64,000 bases of DNA from Caprella mutica (GCA_947561585.1 CANNZV010000869.1:62001-126000); one strand, 5' to 3'. Counted from the first letter of the stretch, positions 10,646 through 23,740 are shown. A program made the numbers and translations. Notes: generated by a model from the sequence alone, not told the origin.

Positions 10646-13600
10646 ACAAAATAACAAACTATTAGTACCTAGTTATAGTTTTAGAGTAAAATATTAAGCC
10701 ACCGGAGATTAGCAAAGCTGTCACAGCATTTATTTTGCTTTCACCTCAAAGATTTAGGAACAAGATTTCTCTCATCGTTAATTCAAAAATAGTTCACTGT
10801 TTTGAACACCACAAATGCAGTTTGAACTGTATTTAGTAATTTAGCTATTAATATATGTGCTAGTTGTATATTAATTTTGTATTGACTGAATAACCAATAC
10901 ACCTACATACGTTCAGCAGATTGTCAATATCTAAAGTGAAAGTGTACGCTTAATTAGTGAGTGCTTTCAGAAGAATAAACAGTTATTAATGTTTCTTTGT
11001 TTGATAATATCGAGCTGTATGTCGCAGTATGAGTAGAGTGGGGACTTAGTTTAAATATTTATTAATTCGCTTTATGAAACAGCTCCTCGATTTATAATCG
11101 GAATACCATATCATTAATACTTTATACTGTTCACAACACAAAAACGTTATCAATTATGCATCTATTCCTGCGATAATTGTTATCATAATTACAAGCTATA
11201 TGCTTGCTTTGTGTGCTTTTTTACAATCGTGGTTGACCGAATAAAAATTATTAAATTGAACACCGTCTAATAGAAAAAAATAAATCGAAGAAATGTATCG
11301 ATAACGAATTAAAATATCGATTAAAGATTGAATTACATCGAATTGATACGTATAAAAATTTTTTAATTATATTCGAAGAAAATAGAAAATTAATTAAATT
11401 AAACCGATGTGGAATAAGTGAATCGAAGAAGTATTGCATTAAATCATATAAGAACTTGTAAAACTTTCTTTTAAATTATTTAAATAAAATGAATAGGAAT
11501 TCTCTTTTTCTCACACTCAAACTTCAATGAAATATTTTACTTGATAAAAGAGTCTATTGAATAAAATAATATATTTGATACCTATACCTTTGATCAAGTT
11601 ATCATAAACTATTATATTTTTTAGACTAAATAGATTATTATCAATTTCTATTAACAAATAGTTAAATTTAACTAACTAAATTAAACATGAATTTATTATT
11701 GAATTTAAAATTCGTATAAGAACAGCCTAATCCAAAGTTAGAAAACAAATTAGTTAAAATTTAACTTTTAACTAATACATGTATAGTTGTACACTTAGCA
11801 TTCAATTAGAAATGACTTGCGTCCAATCACTTAAAACAGATTTAAATAATAATTACCTTGTGTTCTAATTCTACTCATGAGAAGGGGGCTATTTTTATGT
11901 TCTCATCCGGATTATGAAGGAGGTTATTAATTTGTCCTGTCATTCACCATCTCTAGAGCCAGATTAAATGAGACAAAGTCTGTCTAGATACGAAGAGGCA
12001 AAATTATTACAACTCTAGATATAATATGAGCTGAAATACAGAAGTAGAACTTAGGTAGTTATAAGACACTCTCATTGAAAATAATTCTACAAGATAGGAA
12101 GTTATGATGTGGATAACAAATATTAAAATTGAACAATACTGAAATATTCTTTGGTCCATCATAAGATGATAAAAGACTTTATAGTATTTTGTAGATAACT
12201 GTGATTTTTTAAATTAACATCATCTTCTATGTCTGATAATACATGAGCTGTAACTAATAAGCTTAGAGAACAACAATCAAACACGGCAAGTGAAAGAGTG
12301 CTGGAGTGAGAGAGAGAATGGGTTAAAGTGAAATAGAGTTACTGCATGTCCAGGCAATGCCAACTGCCTCTATCTTAATTGACAGGCGATATTCAGGCAA
12401 TGGAAAAGACCTATCAGGTGGAAAGGGTAACACAGCAATTCAAGAGACTATTCTACAGCTCAGAGAATCAAAAAAAGAAGGAATGTGAACACGATCGTGT
12501 GTGATTAGATTGCGTTTGTTTCTTTGACCTGTGTAGTTTATATTGTATATCACACATGATAAACATGCTTCAATTATTATGGGGAAGAATTAATAGGTTT
12601 ATTCTTTTTGTGAATGTTAGGAAAGAGAATAAATTTACGTTCATATTTACTATGTATTATTTTCTCCTTCTTATAATAATTAGAGGCAAATAATATTAAT
12701 AAGATTTATATTTAAAAGAAATAGAATATCATTAAGCTTAGTTCGATCTTCCTGTGATATTGAGTTACATTTATGAATATACCTTATTACCAGTTTTACT
12801 GCTCTGTTAGAAAGGCAAGTAGCTAGTGAGATGCTTTTTAATATTTAAAAAATGATAAGAAATACTTTGAAGACACACTATTACTGAGAGGAAGTCAGAA
12901 GTTCATGGGTATGAATATTTAATGTTTTCTTGCCAGTTTCATGAATACATAAAATACTAACGACGCATACCGAGTACTGAATATCATAGCCTTCTAGGAG
13001 ATTTATATTTCAGCTGTGTAGGTTAATGTTCTGTAACTGTTTTTGAAAATTTTATAACTCTAGAGTAGATCTAGAACGACACGACTGTGTTGCAGGTGGA
13101 ATAACAGGTGATGAAATTGAAATGTACTAACAGAATAAAATATCACTTGCATGATACTAATTTCATAAATCAAAGTTTTCTAATTTCCTATTATTCTCAC
13201 GAGATTATAATATTTTTTTCAATATTATAATAAATACAAGTATTACATTTATAAAGTTTCCTTTTTGGAAAAGTTAAATTATTAAATAGAGAAACAATCA
13301 TTTCCCTCAAACTGTATAATTCATTTCAATTTTTTTCAATTCTATACATATCTAACCATTCTGTCTGCAAAATATATAGATATAATATCAGACTGCTATC
13401 AAAACACATCAATTACCAGTTGACTGAACTCTGTTCACAATCTGTCGTGATTTGTCATAATGAAGCAATCACATGAGATATGATATCCTATTAATGAGTA
13501 TGCGTACCTAATTAAAATCAGTGCCGAAGAATAATATACTGCGGTAAATGGACGATGATATGAAGGGGGATTAAGGGAGATTATCTTGATATTTTTGTTA

Positions 13601-15115
13601 AATAGAGTTCATTTAAATTACTGTGAAGTGATTTAATTCATTCTATTGAAGGAGATTACTCTGTTAAAAATTGTAAATTCTCAGTATGAATAATGTTATT
13701 CAAAGCTTTTTTAGTATAAACAGATTTGTTTAAGTTTTTAATAAAATATATTACAATTTTCTTCAATAACTTTGAGTCATATTGAGAATCTTTAATAAAC
13801 TTTTTTTTATTTTTCTATAGGTAAGAGAACTAAAAAAACTCATACAATTAATAAAGTTCTACGAAAAGCTAATAAACTCATTCATGTACATTTCATTGTT
13901 TATCCTTTTTTTTGTTATTACATAGAAACAAATCATAAGGAATGAGGTTCTTTGAGTTGGTGCTACAAAGCGATAAACATCGAATAAATGTGAATTGGTA
14001 TGGATTTAGTAGAGAGAAAGTCACTGAAAGAGTTATATTATTTCCTGAAGAAGGAGAATGTCTTTCTCACTGACGTAAAATTGGTTTTTCGTTGTAAAAG
14101 GATTCCGCAATTGTTGGTAATAAAGCTATTGATGTGGATAATTTATTCTACATAGACCTTCTATTGAACTATGAAATAGAATATTATTCGGTAACAAAAA
14201 TTTGGAAGTTAGATAACTGGTTTCAAGGCTACATTTATCGTTTTAGAAAATTATCATCAAATACAATTATATATCATATACTATTGTGAATATGTGAGAG
14301 TGTAAATTATTTTATTTAAACTTATATCTAAAGTTCAAAAAGTATATTAAAATTGTCAAATGGAAAACTATTCTAACTCTCATACTGTAATTTTTCATAT
14401 ATAATCTAAAATAATATATTAACTATAAAGTATATACTTATCAATTTAATATTAGATGTACTCATTGTTAATTTATTATATACTTCAAAGAAAATTATTA
14501 ATATCAATATATATAAGTATATTAGTCTTACAAATTATTATTATAATTTAATTCCGATTTCCAATCGTTACTCAACATAAAATATACTTACATCGTCTCA
14601 TCAATAATTAATGAAATGCAAGTTACAGCATCATAGCCAAAATGATATTGAAATATATCTCCATTAATTATATTCTATTTCTGTGCATGCAAAAGGCATT
14701 GAAGCCAATAGATTAATTGTGATGAAAATACCAATCTAATGTTAATCGAATTCTTATTAATATATATAGATCAGTTGATTGTTAATATTGACTATATGTT
14801 TATTAATTGAGTGTAAGGTTTCAGTTCAGAACAGAGTTTCTAAAAGATAAAATCTGTTAAACACCAAAATCTGCTGAAGGTAAATCGTGACTCTTGCTGA
14901 AATTCTTCTACAGTATCCAGTTTGTATGAAACACTTTCCTTTTTTGATTTTCTATGAAAAACTGAATCTTTAAACTGAAAGAAAATATTTCGTGGAATGA
15001 AACAAATCTTCCGTGAAATTTGTATAAGTGTATATTTCGGAAATTTTACAGACATTTTACAAAACAGAACTACAGTTCTTGAATTAATTTAAATCAGGCG
15101 TTTCACATGCATGTT
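10646..15115. other. long AT-rich stretch, no gene recognised
   Basis: The stretch contains 4.5 kb of low-GC sequence without a recognisable gene, RNA or tandem array. The minus-strand frames at 11251-11439 (F/I/N/S-rich) and 14840-15055 (71 codons, ATG start, no domain) fit chance. The stretch from 14400 to 14560 is nearly pure A/T. Confidence 0.5.
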
Positions 15116-15215
15116 CTGCTTTAGTAAACCCCACTTTATAAAAAATCTGTAATAATTGCGAGACATGTCTCGAAATTATTATAGTACGTAGATAAAGAAA
15201 ACAGAGACAATAATT
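15116..15215 (+). repeat. dispersed repeat family B (copy 1)
   Basis: The sequence aligns with 34141-34235. Shared blocks are AAAAAATCTGTAATAAT, then CATGTCTCGAA, TATTAT-AGTAC and AGAAAAC-GA-ACA. By eye most positions match over about 80 bp. The type is unknown. Confidence 0.75.
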
Positions 15216-16589
15216 TTAGAGTTCATTTCACGGCAACTAAAATAGACAACAATATTATTATCATTATAATTAGAAGAAAAAAATGATTCAGTTTTTATAG
15301 CAAAATAAACTTTTAATTCATTCACTACTTTAAACTTTCATCACAGAGTTTTTTTCAGCTGACAAAACTGTTTTATTTTATTCTGACCCATAAAAAAGAA
15401 ATGCTGAAGGAAATAGATTTACTATATCATTACTTATAGTCATATCACATATATTTTTTTTAAATACAGGCGGTTGTTCTTTATGCAATGTCATTTCATA
15501 GCTACAGGAGATAGTTAAAAAACCTATCGCATTGTTATAGCTGTTATGTTCTATAATAGGCTATTCATAGCACATACCATTACATTGATTCAACATGGAA
15601 TGCACTGCTAATCATTTCAATGATGAAAATGAATTCGTGAGCATTTTGAGCAATCACACAATTAGTGAAGCCTTTCGAGCATATAATTGATAGTTAATTT
15701 CCTGACTCTCTCCAATCATTTCAGTAGCGAATGGCCACCAATTGAAAGTATACCCTGATATTGGATTAAGTGTTCGAGGTATTCAAATCCGGTGACTTAC
15801 TTAGTGGATCGTTACACGTGAGAACGATTTCAATGATTAGTCTTATGATTCTAATATTGAAATTAACGTTTTGATTGATATAATGTCGAATTAAAAACTT
15901 TAGGATTACCAAGATATATTTATCAACAATATAGAAATTTTTACTTTGACGATTAATCTAGCACAAGAAGTGTGATAAAATGTCAATAAATATAAATAAA
16001 AAAAAACGATAGAAACAATTTTGAGAATATATGGAATTGAAATGATTGAGACACTTTTGAGATTCTTTAACATGTACAGGTAAAGCTCGTATAACGGACG
16101 ATATTAAAAAACAAAGTACAAAAATGATCTGTTCTAAAAACCACGCAACTCCTACAACGACCTCTTTCAAAAATATAAGGTTTAATAAATACTTTATTTC
16201 ATCTACCAAGTATCTATTCATAAATTTATTATATTCAGAGGTAGTGATTGCATTTTACTATTAGTAATTAATATATTAGTATCAGACTTTCAGTTGTTCG
16301 AATTAGTATATACCCTTTTCTTACACATTTTCTCTAATTAGAAAATTTATATAGAAATAAAAAGGAGGTGTTACAATTTATCTATATTTTGTTCAGTTGA
16401 ATTATTAACCAATACTTTCACAAATTGCGAAATGTACTGTTTGTAATGTATTTTTTATTTATAATTATTTTATGTTTATGTATTAGTACATAGATAAATA
16501 AGTGAAGTAAAAACTATCACCCTAAATATATCATATTCTATTGCACAATAAGCGACAGTTAAATCCTACCTAATTATTTCGTATATTTT
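15216..16589. other. AT-rich stretch with one hydrophobic open frame
   Basis: This is mostly unstructured low-GC DNA. A minus-strand frame at 15958-16221 (ATG at 16221, 87 codons) encodes a hydrophobic run (VVVGVAWFLEQIIFVLCFL) that could be one membrane segment, then HVKESQKCLNHFNSIYS and a second Phe/Ile-rich stretch. I cannot assign it. It could be a relic of a multi-pass receptor exon or chance, since hydrophobic codons are favoured by T-rich DNA. Confidence 0.35.
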
Positions 16590-16850
16590 TATAGAGTAAA
16601 ACTCCTGAGTTATGGAGTTCTTCGTTATGAATGAAGGACCTGAGTTATGAAATACACTTGACTTATGAAGTATTTTCTATGTTTAAATTATATAAGGCGA
16701 TATATGTTAAAAATTTCGTCGTAGTTATCTCTTAAGATTATATTTTTCTCCAAGATTTTAATCAAAGGAAACTATCTAGTGCACTCGAGTTATGAAGTGG
16801 CTCTGAGTTATGAAGAAACCAATACTTCATAACTCAGGGGTTTCACTGTA
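16590..16850. mobile_element. TA-flanked MITE with GAGTTATGAAG motifs
   Basis: The left end is TATAGAGTAAAACTCCTGAG. The reverse complement of the right end is TACAGTGAAACCCCTGAG, both continuing TTATG-AG. TA is present at each edge. The motif GAGTTATGRAG or close variants recur several times within about 110 bp of both ends (for example 16606, 16632, 16790, 16805 and inverted at 16827). There is no coding capacity. Tips of CAGTRAAACYCC type with TA duplication resemble pogo/Tigger or mariner-derived MITEs; that assignment is inference. Confidence 0.85.
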
Positions 16851-16935
16851 GGTATATAAATATTATACGATTTTCATTAAAATTTTCCTTTATCAATATT
16901 GTGAGATTGTTTACCTTCATTTGTGCGTCTTTGAA

Positions 16936-17323
16936 TTACTGGTGAAGAAAACTTGAAAAGTTTAAATCTGGCCCCAACTGAATTAAATTCTCCGATCGTA
17001 TAGCGACCATCAGACCAGTAAAGCGACTCCAATTTCCGGTACATTTACTGTCCGTTGTACGAACTTTACATATATACAAAAAACTAATGAATTTATATTT
17101 CAAACATGGAACCTCTCTTTCATTCTTTTCCTGACCCAAATCGGAATACTGGACTCGATCTCCAATATCCAAAAGTTGTGGTTTCCATTCACAAAAAATT
17201 AATGCAAATGAAAATATTGGAGTATGGAGCGATAGCAGAACTGGTATTTACACTGATAAAAGTGAAACAAGATATGATAGCTTCAATTTTATCATATAAG
17301 TAAATGTAAAAAAGTACGATGCT
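16936..17323 (-). CDS. unrecognised open frame, possible exon or pseudogene
   Basis: The minus strand is stop-free for about 128 codons, from the codon after a TAG (17324-17326) to a TAA at 16936-16938. This is long for DNA of this composition, and the stretch is visibly less AT-rich than its surroundings. There is no early ATG: the first methionine is deep in the frame (GLMVAIRSENLIQ), so if coding it would be an internal exon or a decayed copy. Segments include LLDIGDRVQYSDLGQEKNER (charged, soluble-looking) and CTGNWSRFTGLMVAIRSENL. I recognise no domain, and the splice sites are not obvious. The opposite strand is also open for about 65 codons (17106-17303), which weakens the coding case. 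Chance is not excluded. Confidence 0.25.
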
Positions 17324-18432
17324 CTAAAATGATCCAATTATAGCCTGTAGTTATTCTATCAAACCTTCTTGGTTTGATATCTTCTTAAAATACTTAATTA
17401 GCTGTTTGGATTTCATTTTGATAGTCAGTATTTGAATTCCTTATATCATATTAAAATAAACCTGCTGTTGAACTATATATATAGAAGGTCTCAACGTTTT
17501 CGTTCATCGAGTTCTTCCAAGTTTCTATACTTGGTTGAGTAAGAAGGAGTAGTGAGTATACTTACTGGTTCAGACAATTCCCAGAGAAAAAAAGACACAG
17601 GGTGTTAGGTCATGACTTCTAGCAGGCAATGCAGAGAAGCCCGACGACCTATCGACTTTGTATTTTATAATAAGGAGTTACTTATCAACCATCCGAATTA
17701 ATTGCATTTTCAACGTATTGACTATTTCAGTAATAACTATATCATATAATATACCATTTCAAATAAGGAGTAAATATATTATAATTTGTCATCATTATTG
17801 TTGTGGAAATACGATGCAATACAATATTCTATGCATCAAAAATTCAAATCTTTTTCAATCAGGTTATACAACAATTCCAATTGAAATAAAATAGCAAAGC
17901 CTCGTACAATAATACCGCAAAAATGAGAAAGAAATCCAATATTGCTAATGGCTGCATGTTATTCAAATATATTTATATAAATAATGTTCTATGAAATTGC
18001 CTAGCATTTTATTGAAACTGTTTGTTATTGTTAGATACAGACTGTGTGATTGGATCTTATTTTTATTGATAAACTGAGTGGATGATTTTATACGTTATAG
18101 AATATAGATATTTGAATTATAGATTAATACAAGTATTGAATATACATTAAAATCAACTCTACCATTTGCAACTCCATAAATATTTTGATATGAATTAGAT
18201 TACTTTGTAACTGATATAAAACAACCTACTATTGCAAAAAATTGTATTTCCAACTTTAATGACTATATGGTCATAGAAAATTGCATCTATATTGATTTTT
18301 TTCATAATTTACTATTTATTCATTTCTAAAAAGATAACTTACTGGTTGTAATGCTTGTAGGTAATTTAAAATAATAAGTTTGTGTTTACAACATTTGAAA
18401 ATAATAGGAATTGCAAGACAAATTAGTGAAAT
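17324..18432. other. AT-rich stretch, no gene recognised
   Basis: This is unique low-GC sequence leading to the 32-bp satellite. I treat the plus-strand frame at 17658-17894 (78 codons, I/N/S/Y-rich) as a chance frame. There is a slight GC rise near 17570-17660 without recognisable content. Confidence 0.5.
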
Positions 18433-20558
18433 TCATCACAGTGACTCTTTTCTCTGATAGTACATCATCACAGTGACTCTTTTCTCTGACAGTACATCAT
18501 CACAGTGACTCTTTTCTCTGATGATACATCATCACAGTGACTCTTTTCTCTGATGATACATCATCACAGTGACTCTTTTCTCTGATAGTACATCATCACA
18601 GTGACTCTTTTCTCTGACAGTACATCATCACAGTGACTCTTTTCTCTGATAGTACATCATCACAGTGACTCTTTTCTCTGATAGTACATCACCACAGTGA
18701 CTCTTTTCTCTGATAGTACATCATCATCACAGTGACTCTTTTCTCTGACAGTACATCATCACAGTGACTCTTTTCTCTGATAGTACATCATCACAGTGAC
18801 TCTTTTCTCTGATAGTACATCATCACAGTGACTCTTTTCTCTGACAGTACATCATCACAGTGACTCTTTTCTCTGATAGTACATCATCACATAACTCTTT
18901 TCTCTGATAGTACATCATCACATAACTCTTTTCTCTGATAGTACATCATCACAGTGACTCTTTTTTCTGATAGTACATCATCACATAAATCTTTTCTCTG
19001 ATATTACATCATCACATAACTCTTTTCTCTGATAGTACATCATCACAGTGACTCTTTTTTCTGATAGTACATCATCACATAACTCTTTTCTCTGATAGTA
19101 CATCATCACATTGACTCTTTTCTCTGATAGTACATCATCACAGTGACTCTTTTCTCTGATAATACATCATCACAGTGACGCTTTTTTCTGATATTACATC
19201 ATCACAGTGACTCTTTTCTCCGATAGTACATCATCACAGTGACTCTTTTCTCTGATAATACATCATCACAGCGACTCTTTTCTCTGAGAGTTACATCATC
19301 ACAGTGACTCTTTTCTCTGACAGTACATCATCACAGTGACTCTTTTCTCTGATAGTACATCATCACAGTGACTCTTTTCTCTGATAATACATCATCACAG
19401 TGACACTTTTTTCTGATATTACATCATCACAGCGACTCTTTTCTCTGAGAGTTACATCATCACAGTGACTCTTTTCTCTGACAGTACATCATCACAGTGA
19501 CTCTTTTCTCTGATAGTACATCATCACAGTGACTCTTTTCTCTGATAGTACATCATTACAGTGACTCTTTTCTCTGATAGTACATCACCATAGTGACTCT
19601 TTTCTCTGATAGTACATCATCACAATGACTCTTTTCTCTGATAGTACATCATCACAGTGACTCTTTTCTCTGATAGTACATCATCACAGTGACTCTTTTC
19701 TCTGATAGTACATCATCACAGTGACTCTTTTCTCTGACAGTACATCATCACAGTGACTCTTTTCTCTGATAGTTCATCATCACAGTTACTCTTTTCTCTG
19801 ATAGTACATCATCACAGTGACTCTTTTTCTGATAGTACATCATCACAGTGACTCTTTTCTCTGATAGTACATCATCACAGTGACTCTTTTTTTCTGATAG
19901 TACATCATCACAGTGACTCTTTTCTCTGATAGTACATCATCACAGTTACTCTTTTCTCTGATAGTACATCATCACAGTGACTCTTTTCTCTGACAGTACA
20001 TCATCACAGTGACTCTTTTCTCTGATAGTACATCATCACAGTGACTCTTTTCTCTGATAGTACATCATCACAGTGACTCTTTTTCTGATAGTACATCATC
20101 ACAGTGACTCTTTTCTCTGATAGTACATCATCACAGTGACTCTTTTCTCTGATAGTACATTATCACAGTGACTCTTTTCTCTGATAGTACATCATCACAG
20201 TTACTCTTTTCTCTGATAGTACATCATCACAGTGACTCTTTTCTCTGACAGTACATCATCACAGTGACTCTTTTCTCTGATAGTACATCATCACAGTGAC
20301 TCTTTTCTCTGATAGTACATCATCACAATGACTCTTTTCTCTGATAGTACATCATCACAATGACTCTTTTCTCTGATAGTACATCATCACAGTTACTCTT
20401 TTCTCTGATAGTACATCATCACAGTGACTCTTTTCTCTGACAGTACATCATCACAGTGACTCTTTTCTCTGATAGTACATCATCATCACAGTGACTCTTT
20501 TCTCTGATAGTACATCATCATCACAGTGACTCTTTTCTCTGATAGTACATCATCACAG
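18433..20558 (+). repeat. satellite, 32-bp unit, about 66 copies
   Basis: The unit begins ACATCATCACAGTGACTC, continues with TTTTCTCTGATAGT and repeats every 32 bp for 2.1 kb. Variants sit mostly in the last six bases (GATAGT, GACAGT, GATGAT, GATAAT, GATATT, GAGAGTT). There is also a short form with ACATAACTC and occasional extra ATC triplets (near 18719, 20484 and 20517). The distinctive pair AGCGACTC plus GAGAGTT occurs near 19270 and 19431, 161 bp apart, so blocks of about five units were duplicated. There are no unique spacers, so it is not CRISPR. No long open frame crosses it. Confidence 0.98.
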
Positions 20559-21175
20559 AGTGTCTATATCTTTGGCAGTACTCTAGCCTCGTGATTGTTC
20601 TTCAGACAGTTCTCACTCTATTTCACAACCAAAATTATTGCACTGTTTGTGTATAGACTAAAATAGCAACCAGTTTTGGTAAATATATTGCGATATACTT
20701 CGAGTATCGTTATTGAGTCTGCATGAATTGAAGCCAATTGTATACTATTTAAAGCAAGCAATCCTTACTAGTATTTAATCAGTTTTCCAGATAGAAAAAT
20801 TTCCCTCAGATTATAGGTTCATATTTATTTATGATTAAGTTCTTTTCATGTTTTATCAGATTATTCATTCAAAAAGAAAGTACTTAGGAATTATTGCAAA
20901 CTATTGACGTGTTTTCAAATTCATATATTATAACTTTATATGAATAAATTAAAAAAAATCAATGAACTAAGTGATTGGACAATATGATCAGTGATTGCTT
21001 GACTTTTTATAATAGCTATGTGTACTGTCGTGAAAAAGTAAGTCCCTTTTTAATAAAAATGTAGCACATTGCAATTTATTTTCATTTTGGCAAATGAGTA
21101 ATAATAATTGCTAAATAAATTTACAAATTCAAAGAAAGTTAATGAAGGCATTACGTGTCCTGATAACTTTACTCT
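20559..21175. other. AT-rich stretch between satellites
   Basis: This is unique sequence; only the first 100 bp are somewhat GC-richer. No gene or RNA was recognised. Confidence 0.5.
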
Positions 21176-21250
21176 GGTACAAGTTAGATTTATTGTTCGA
21201 GTCTCTCAGCACTTCATCTTCTACTAAGAATGAAAGATTTCCCTCTCAAG
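21176..21250 (+). repeat. dispersed repeat family C (copy 1)
   Basis: The sequence aligns with 57005-57085. Shared phrases are GTTAGATTTATTG, CTCTCAGC-CTTCATCT and CTACTAAG-ATGA. It sits immediately before the 34-bp minisatellite. The type is unknown. Confidence 0.75.
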
Positions 21251-21282
21251 GGAGACCTAAATCAGCCACACTGGACTTGGCT

Positions 21283-21639
21283 TTGGTACTTCATTCGTAG
21301 TACAAACTGAGTAATTTTGGTACTTCCTTCCGAAATGCAAATGAGTTATTTTGGTACTTTCTTCCGAAGAACAAATTGAGTATTTTGGTACTTTCTTCCG
21401 AAGAACAAATTGAGTATTTTGGTACTTTCTTCCGAAGAACAAATTGAGTATTTTGGTACTTTCTTCCAAAGAACAAATTGAGTATTTAGGTACTTTCTTC
21501 CGAAATGCAATTGAGTAATTTTGGTACTTCATTCGTAGTACAAATTGAGTAACTTTGGTACTCCCTTACAAAGCACAAAATGAGTAATTTTGGTACTACC
21601 TTCGTATTACAAAATGAGTAATTTTGGTACTTAATTCCA
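21283..21639 (+). repeat. minisatellite, 34-bp unit, about 10-11 copies
   Basis: Each unit contains ATTTTGGTACTTTCTTCCGA, followed by a variable link (AGAACAAATTGAGT in the centre, AATGCAA or GTAGTACAAA at the edges). The central four units are near-identical at exactly 34-bp spacing (for example 21366 to 21400), while outer units are degenerate, as expected for edge decay. Three overlapping minus-strand frames (KYQNYS, EESTKI, FGRKYQN repeats) are artefacts of the array. Confidence 0.96.
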
Positions 21640-22149
21640 TTATTTTTCTTTAAAATTGTGGTTTCCAATTTGTTCAGGTGCTTTATAGTCCAATTCCTGG
21701 TGTATATTTAATCAGATTAGTCCTATAAATTTGTATACTTTATACACTACTCATCACCATTGGCAACATAGTCTTATTGTGAGAAAAAAATTGAGTATAT
21801 CTAAAAGATATTAATTAATTGTGATTAAATAAGTCCTAACATTGTTCAATGTTCATAAATGCAACTGAAGACAGAAATCTACGTAATGATTACTTGAATA
21901 TTATTTAATAATTTATTGATCGAAACATGATATACGATTTGAAATCAATATTGTTTGATAAAGTTATCTGTCCACGATGTATCAAATTTTATTTTTCCGA
22001 TGAGAATCCGAATTTAACTTTCCTTAGAAAAAGAATAACTTATTGAAATACTTATGATCCAATCAAGTAATTTCATTATATATTGCAAATTGCCTTTTCT
22101 TCTCATTTGTCAGTCCAAACGATCTATAACAAACATTTTCGTCACCATG
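21640..22149. other. AT-rich stretch between minisatellites
   Basis: Unique low-GC sequence. No gene recognised. Confidence 0.5.
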
Positions 22150-22264
22150 GGACCATTTCCCCTTCAAATAAACTTCCTGAAGCGAAGAATCTATTTCCAA
22201 TATCAATTCGAATGGGAGACGATCATTTGCAAGAAATTCTGGTCTAGTCTGCAAATTTTGGCAC
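22150..22264 (+). repeat. dispersed repeat family A (copy 2)
   Basis: GGACCATTTCCCCTTCAAAT begins a segment that matches 6958-7025 in its first half and 57452-57570 along most of its length (shared CTGCAAATTTTGGCAC near the end, and CCCAATA/CCAATATCAATTC in the middle). Both strands are open across it (plus 22054-22404, minus 22063-22332). I read this as a property of the repeat rather than a gene, because the two other copies are not open. The 22-bp minisatellite starts 80 bp downstream. Confidence 0.65.
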
Positions 22265-22344
22265 CTAAGAGCCATAACGAATTGGACGAACTGAGAAAGA
22301 ATGATGCTTTCAGATGGACACAAGTGTTGCAAAAGCAGAGATGT

Positions 22345-22838
22345 CAGGGAATCAATATGAACTTGTCAGGGAATCAATATGAACTTGTCAGGGAATCAAT
22401 ATGAACTTGTCAGGGAATCAATATGAACTTGTCAGGGAATCAATATGAACTTGTCAGGGAATCAATATGAACTTGTCAGAGAATCAATATGAACTTGTCA
22501 GGGAATCAATATGAACTTGTCAGAGAATCAATATGAACTTGTCAGAGAATCAATATGAACTTGTCAGGGAATCAATATGAACTTGTCAGAGAATCAATAT
22601 GAACTTGTCAGGGAATCAATATGAACTTGTCAGAGAATCAATATGAACTTGTCAGAGAATCAATATGAACTTGTCAGGGAATCAATATGAACTTGTCAGG
22701 GATCAATATGAACTTGTCAGGGAATCAATATGAACTTGTCAGGGAATCAATATGAACTTGTCAGGGAATCAATATGAACTTGTCAGGGAATCAATATGAA
22801 CTTGTCAGAGAATCAATATGAACTTGTCAGAGAATCAT
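22345..22838 (+). repeat. minisatellite, 22-bp unit, about 22 copies
   Basis: The unit is CAGGGAATCAATATGAACTT plus GT. The main variation is CAGGGA versus CAGAGA, distributed in runs. One unit near 22697 lacks an A (21 bp). Copies are nearly identical to both edges, which suggests recent expansion or homogenisation. Other than the open frame that enters it from the left there is no coding signal. Confidence 0.98.
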
Positions 22839-23740
22839 ATTAAATCAATATTATGCTTTATCATTATAAAATTACATCTTTAATTCAAACTATATACAAT
22901 ATGGCCACGGAAAATAGCATAATTTATATTATACTTGTTAATATAGTATGAATAATATAATATGAAAATCGAACTATGTGTTTTCATTCAAACACACAAT
23001 TTATCTACTTGCTAAATGAAACAATTGCCACTAATATATCTAATTTAAACACAATAAAACTGAATTATGAACTACTTAATAGAGGTTATCATATTGATTT
23101 CAATAACCAATATTCAATGAAATTCATAAAATAATAGACTTTAATTCATTTTAATTGCCAAGCCTAAAATATAATATAAAAACATATTCAATTCTTAGAG
23201 CCTATATCACCAGTTTCGGTAAATTAGATAAAATTATGATGTTTAATGAATGAGTTTGAATTAATCTAGTTCCTAGGTTTATCTCATCAAACATAATAGT
23301 TTCATTCTCTTGAAATATGAGAACTGAAGCAGACGCGTCTAATTTATAGTCTTTTTAAATTGAGTTAAATTCAAACAGTCAGTCTTTTCGAGACAAATAA
23401 ATGAATAGAAATAAATTTATGTTGGAAACTGTGAAATAGAACAGCAATCACCAATTTCTATCGGTGTGAAATATAAAAGTGTGATATAGTCCTCTAAGTT
23501 ACGCGCTTAGTATATTCATTAATATTTAAAATGAATTATCTTTCTAAAGTAATAAAATTGGAATAATTTAAGTATTCATTTACTTTGACTGTACTATGAA
23601 CAGTTTTAGAATGAGAAATAGGGTTAGTAGCTTATATAACATTTTCAGCGTCTTCTTACGTCAAATCGGTCACGACAACCATTCAGAGTTTTTAGACCGT
23701 TTACTTACTATTAACTAATCATACTCATGCTCATCTCTGC
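22839..23740. other. AT-rich stretch, no gene recognised
   Basis: Low-GC unique sequence with no open frame of note. Confidence 0.5.

Noticed and set aside
16936..17303. Annotating both strands of the 17-kb open patch as genes
   Set aside because: The plus-strand frame (17106-17303) is shorter and overlaps the longer minus frame. I kept only the minus frame, at low confidence.
18433..20558. CRISPR-like array
   Set aside because: Units are contiguous with no unique spacers, the genome is eukaryotic in character, and no cas genes are present. The same applies to the other tandem arrays.
22054..22404. 116-codon plus frame and 89-codon minus frame before the 22-bp minisatellite
   Set aside because: They lie over dispersed repeat A, whose other copies (6958 and 57452) are not open in the corresponding frames, and the plus frame ends in the minisatellite.
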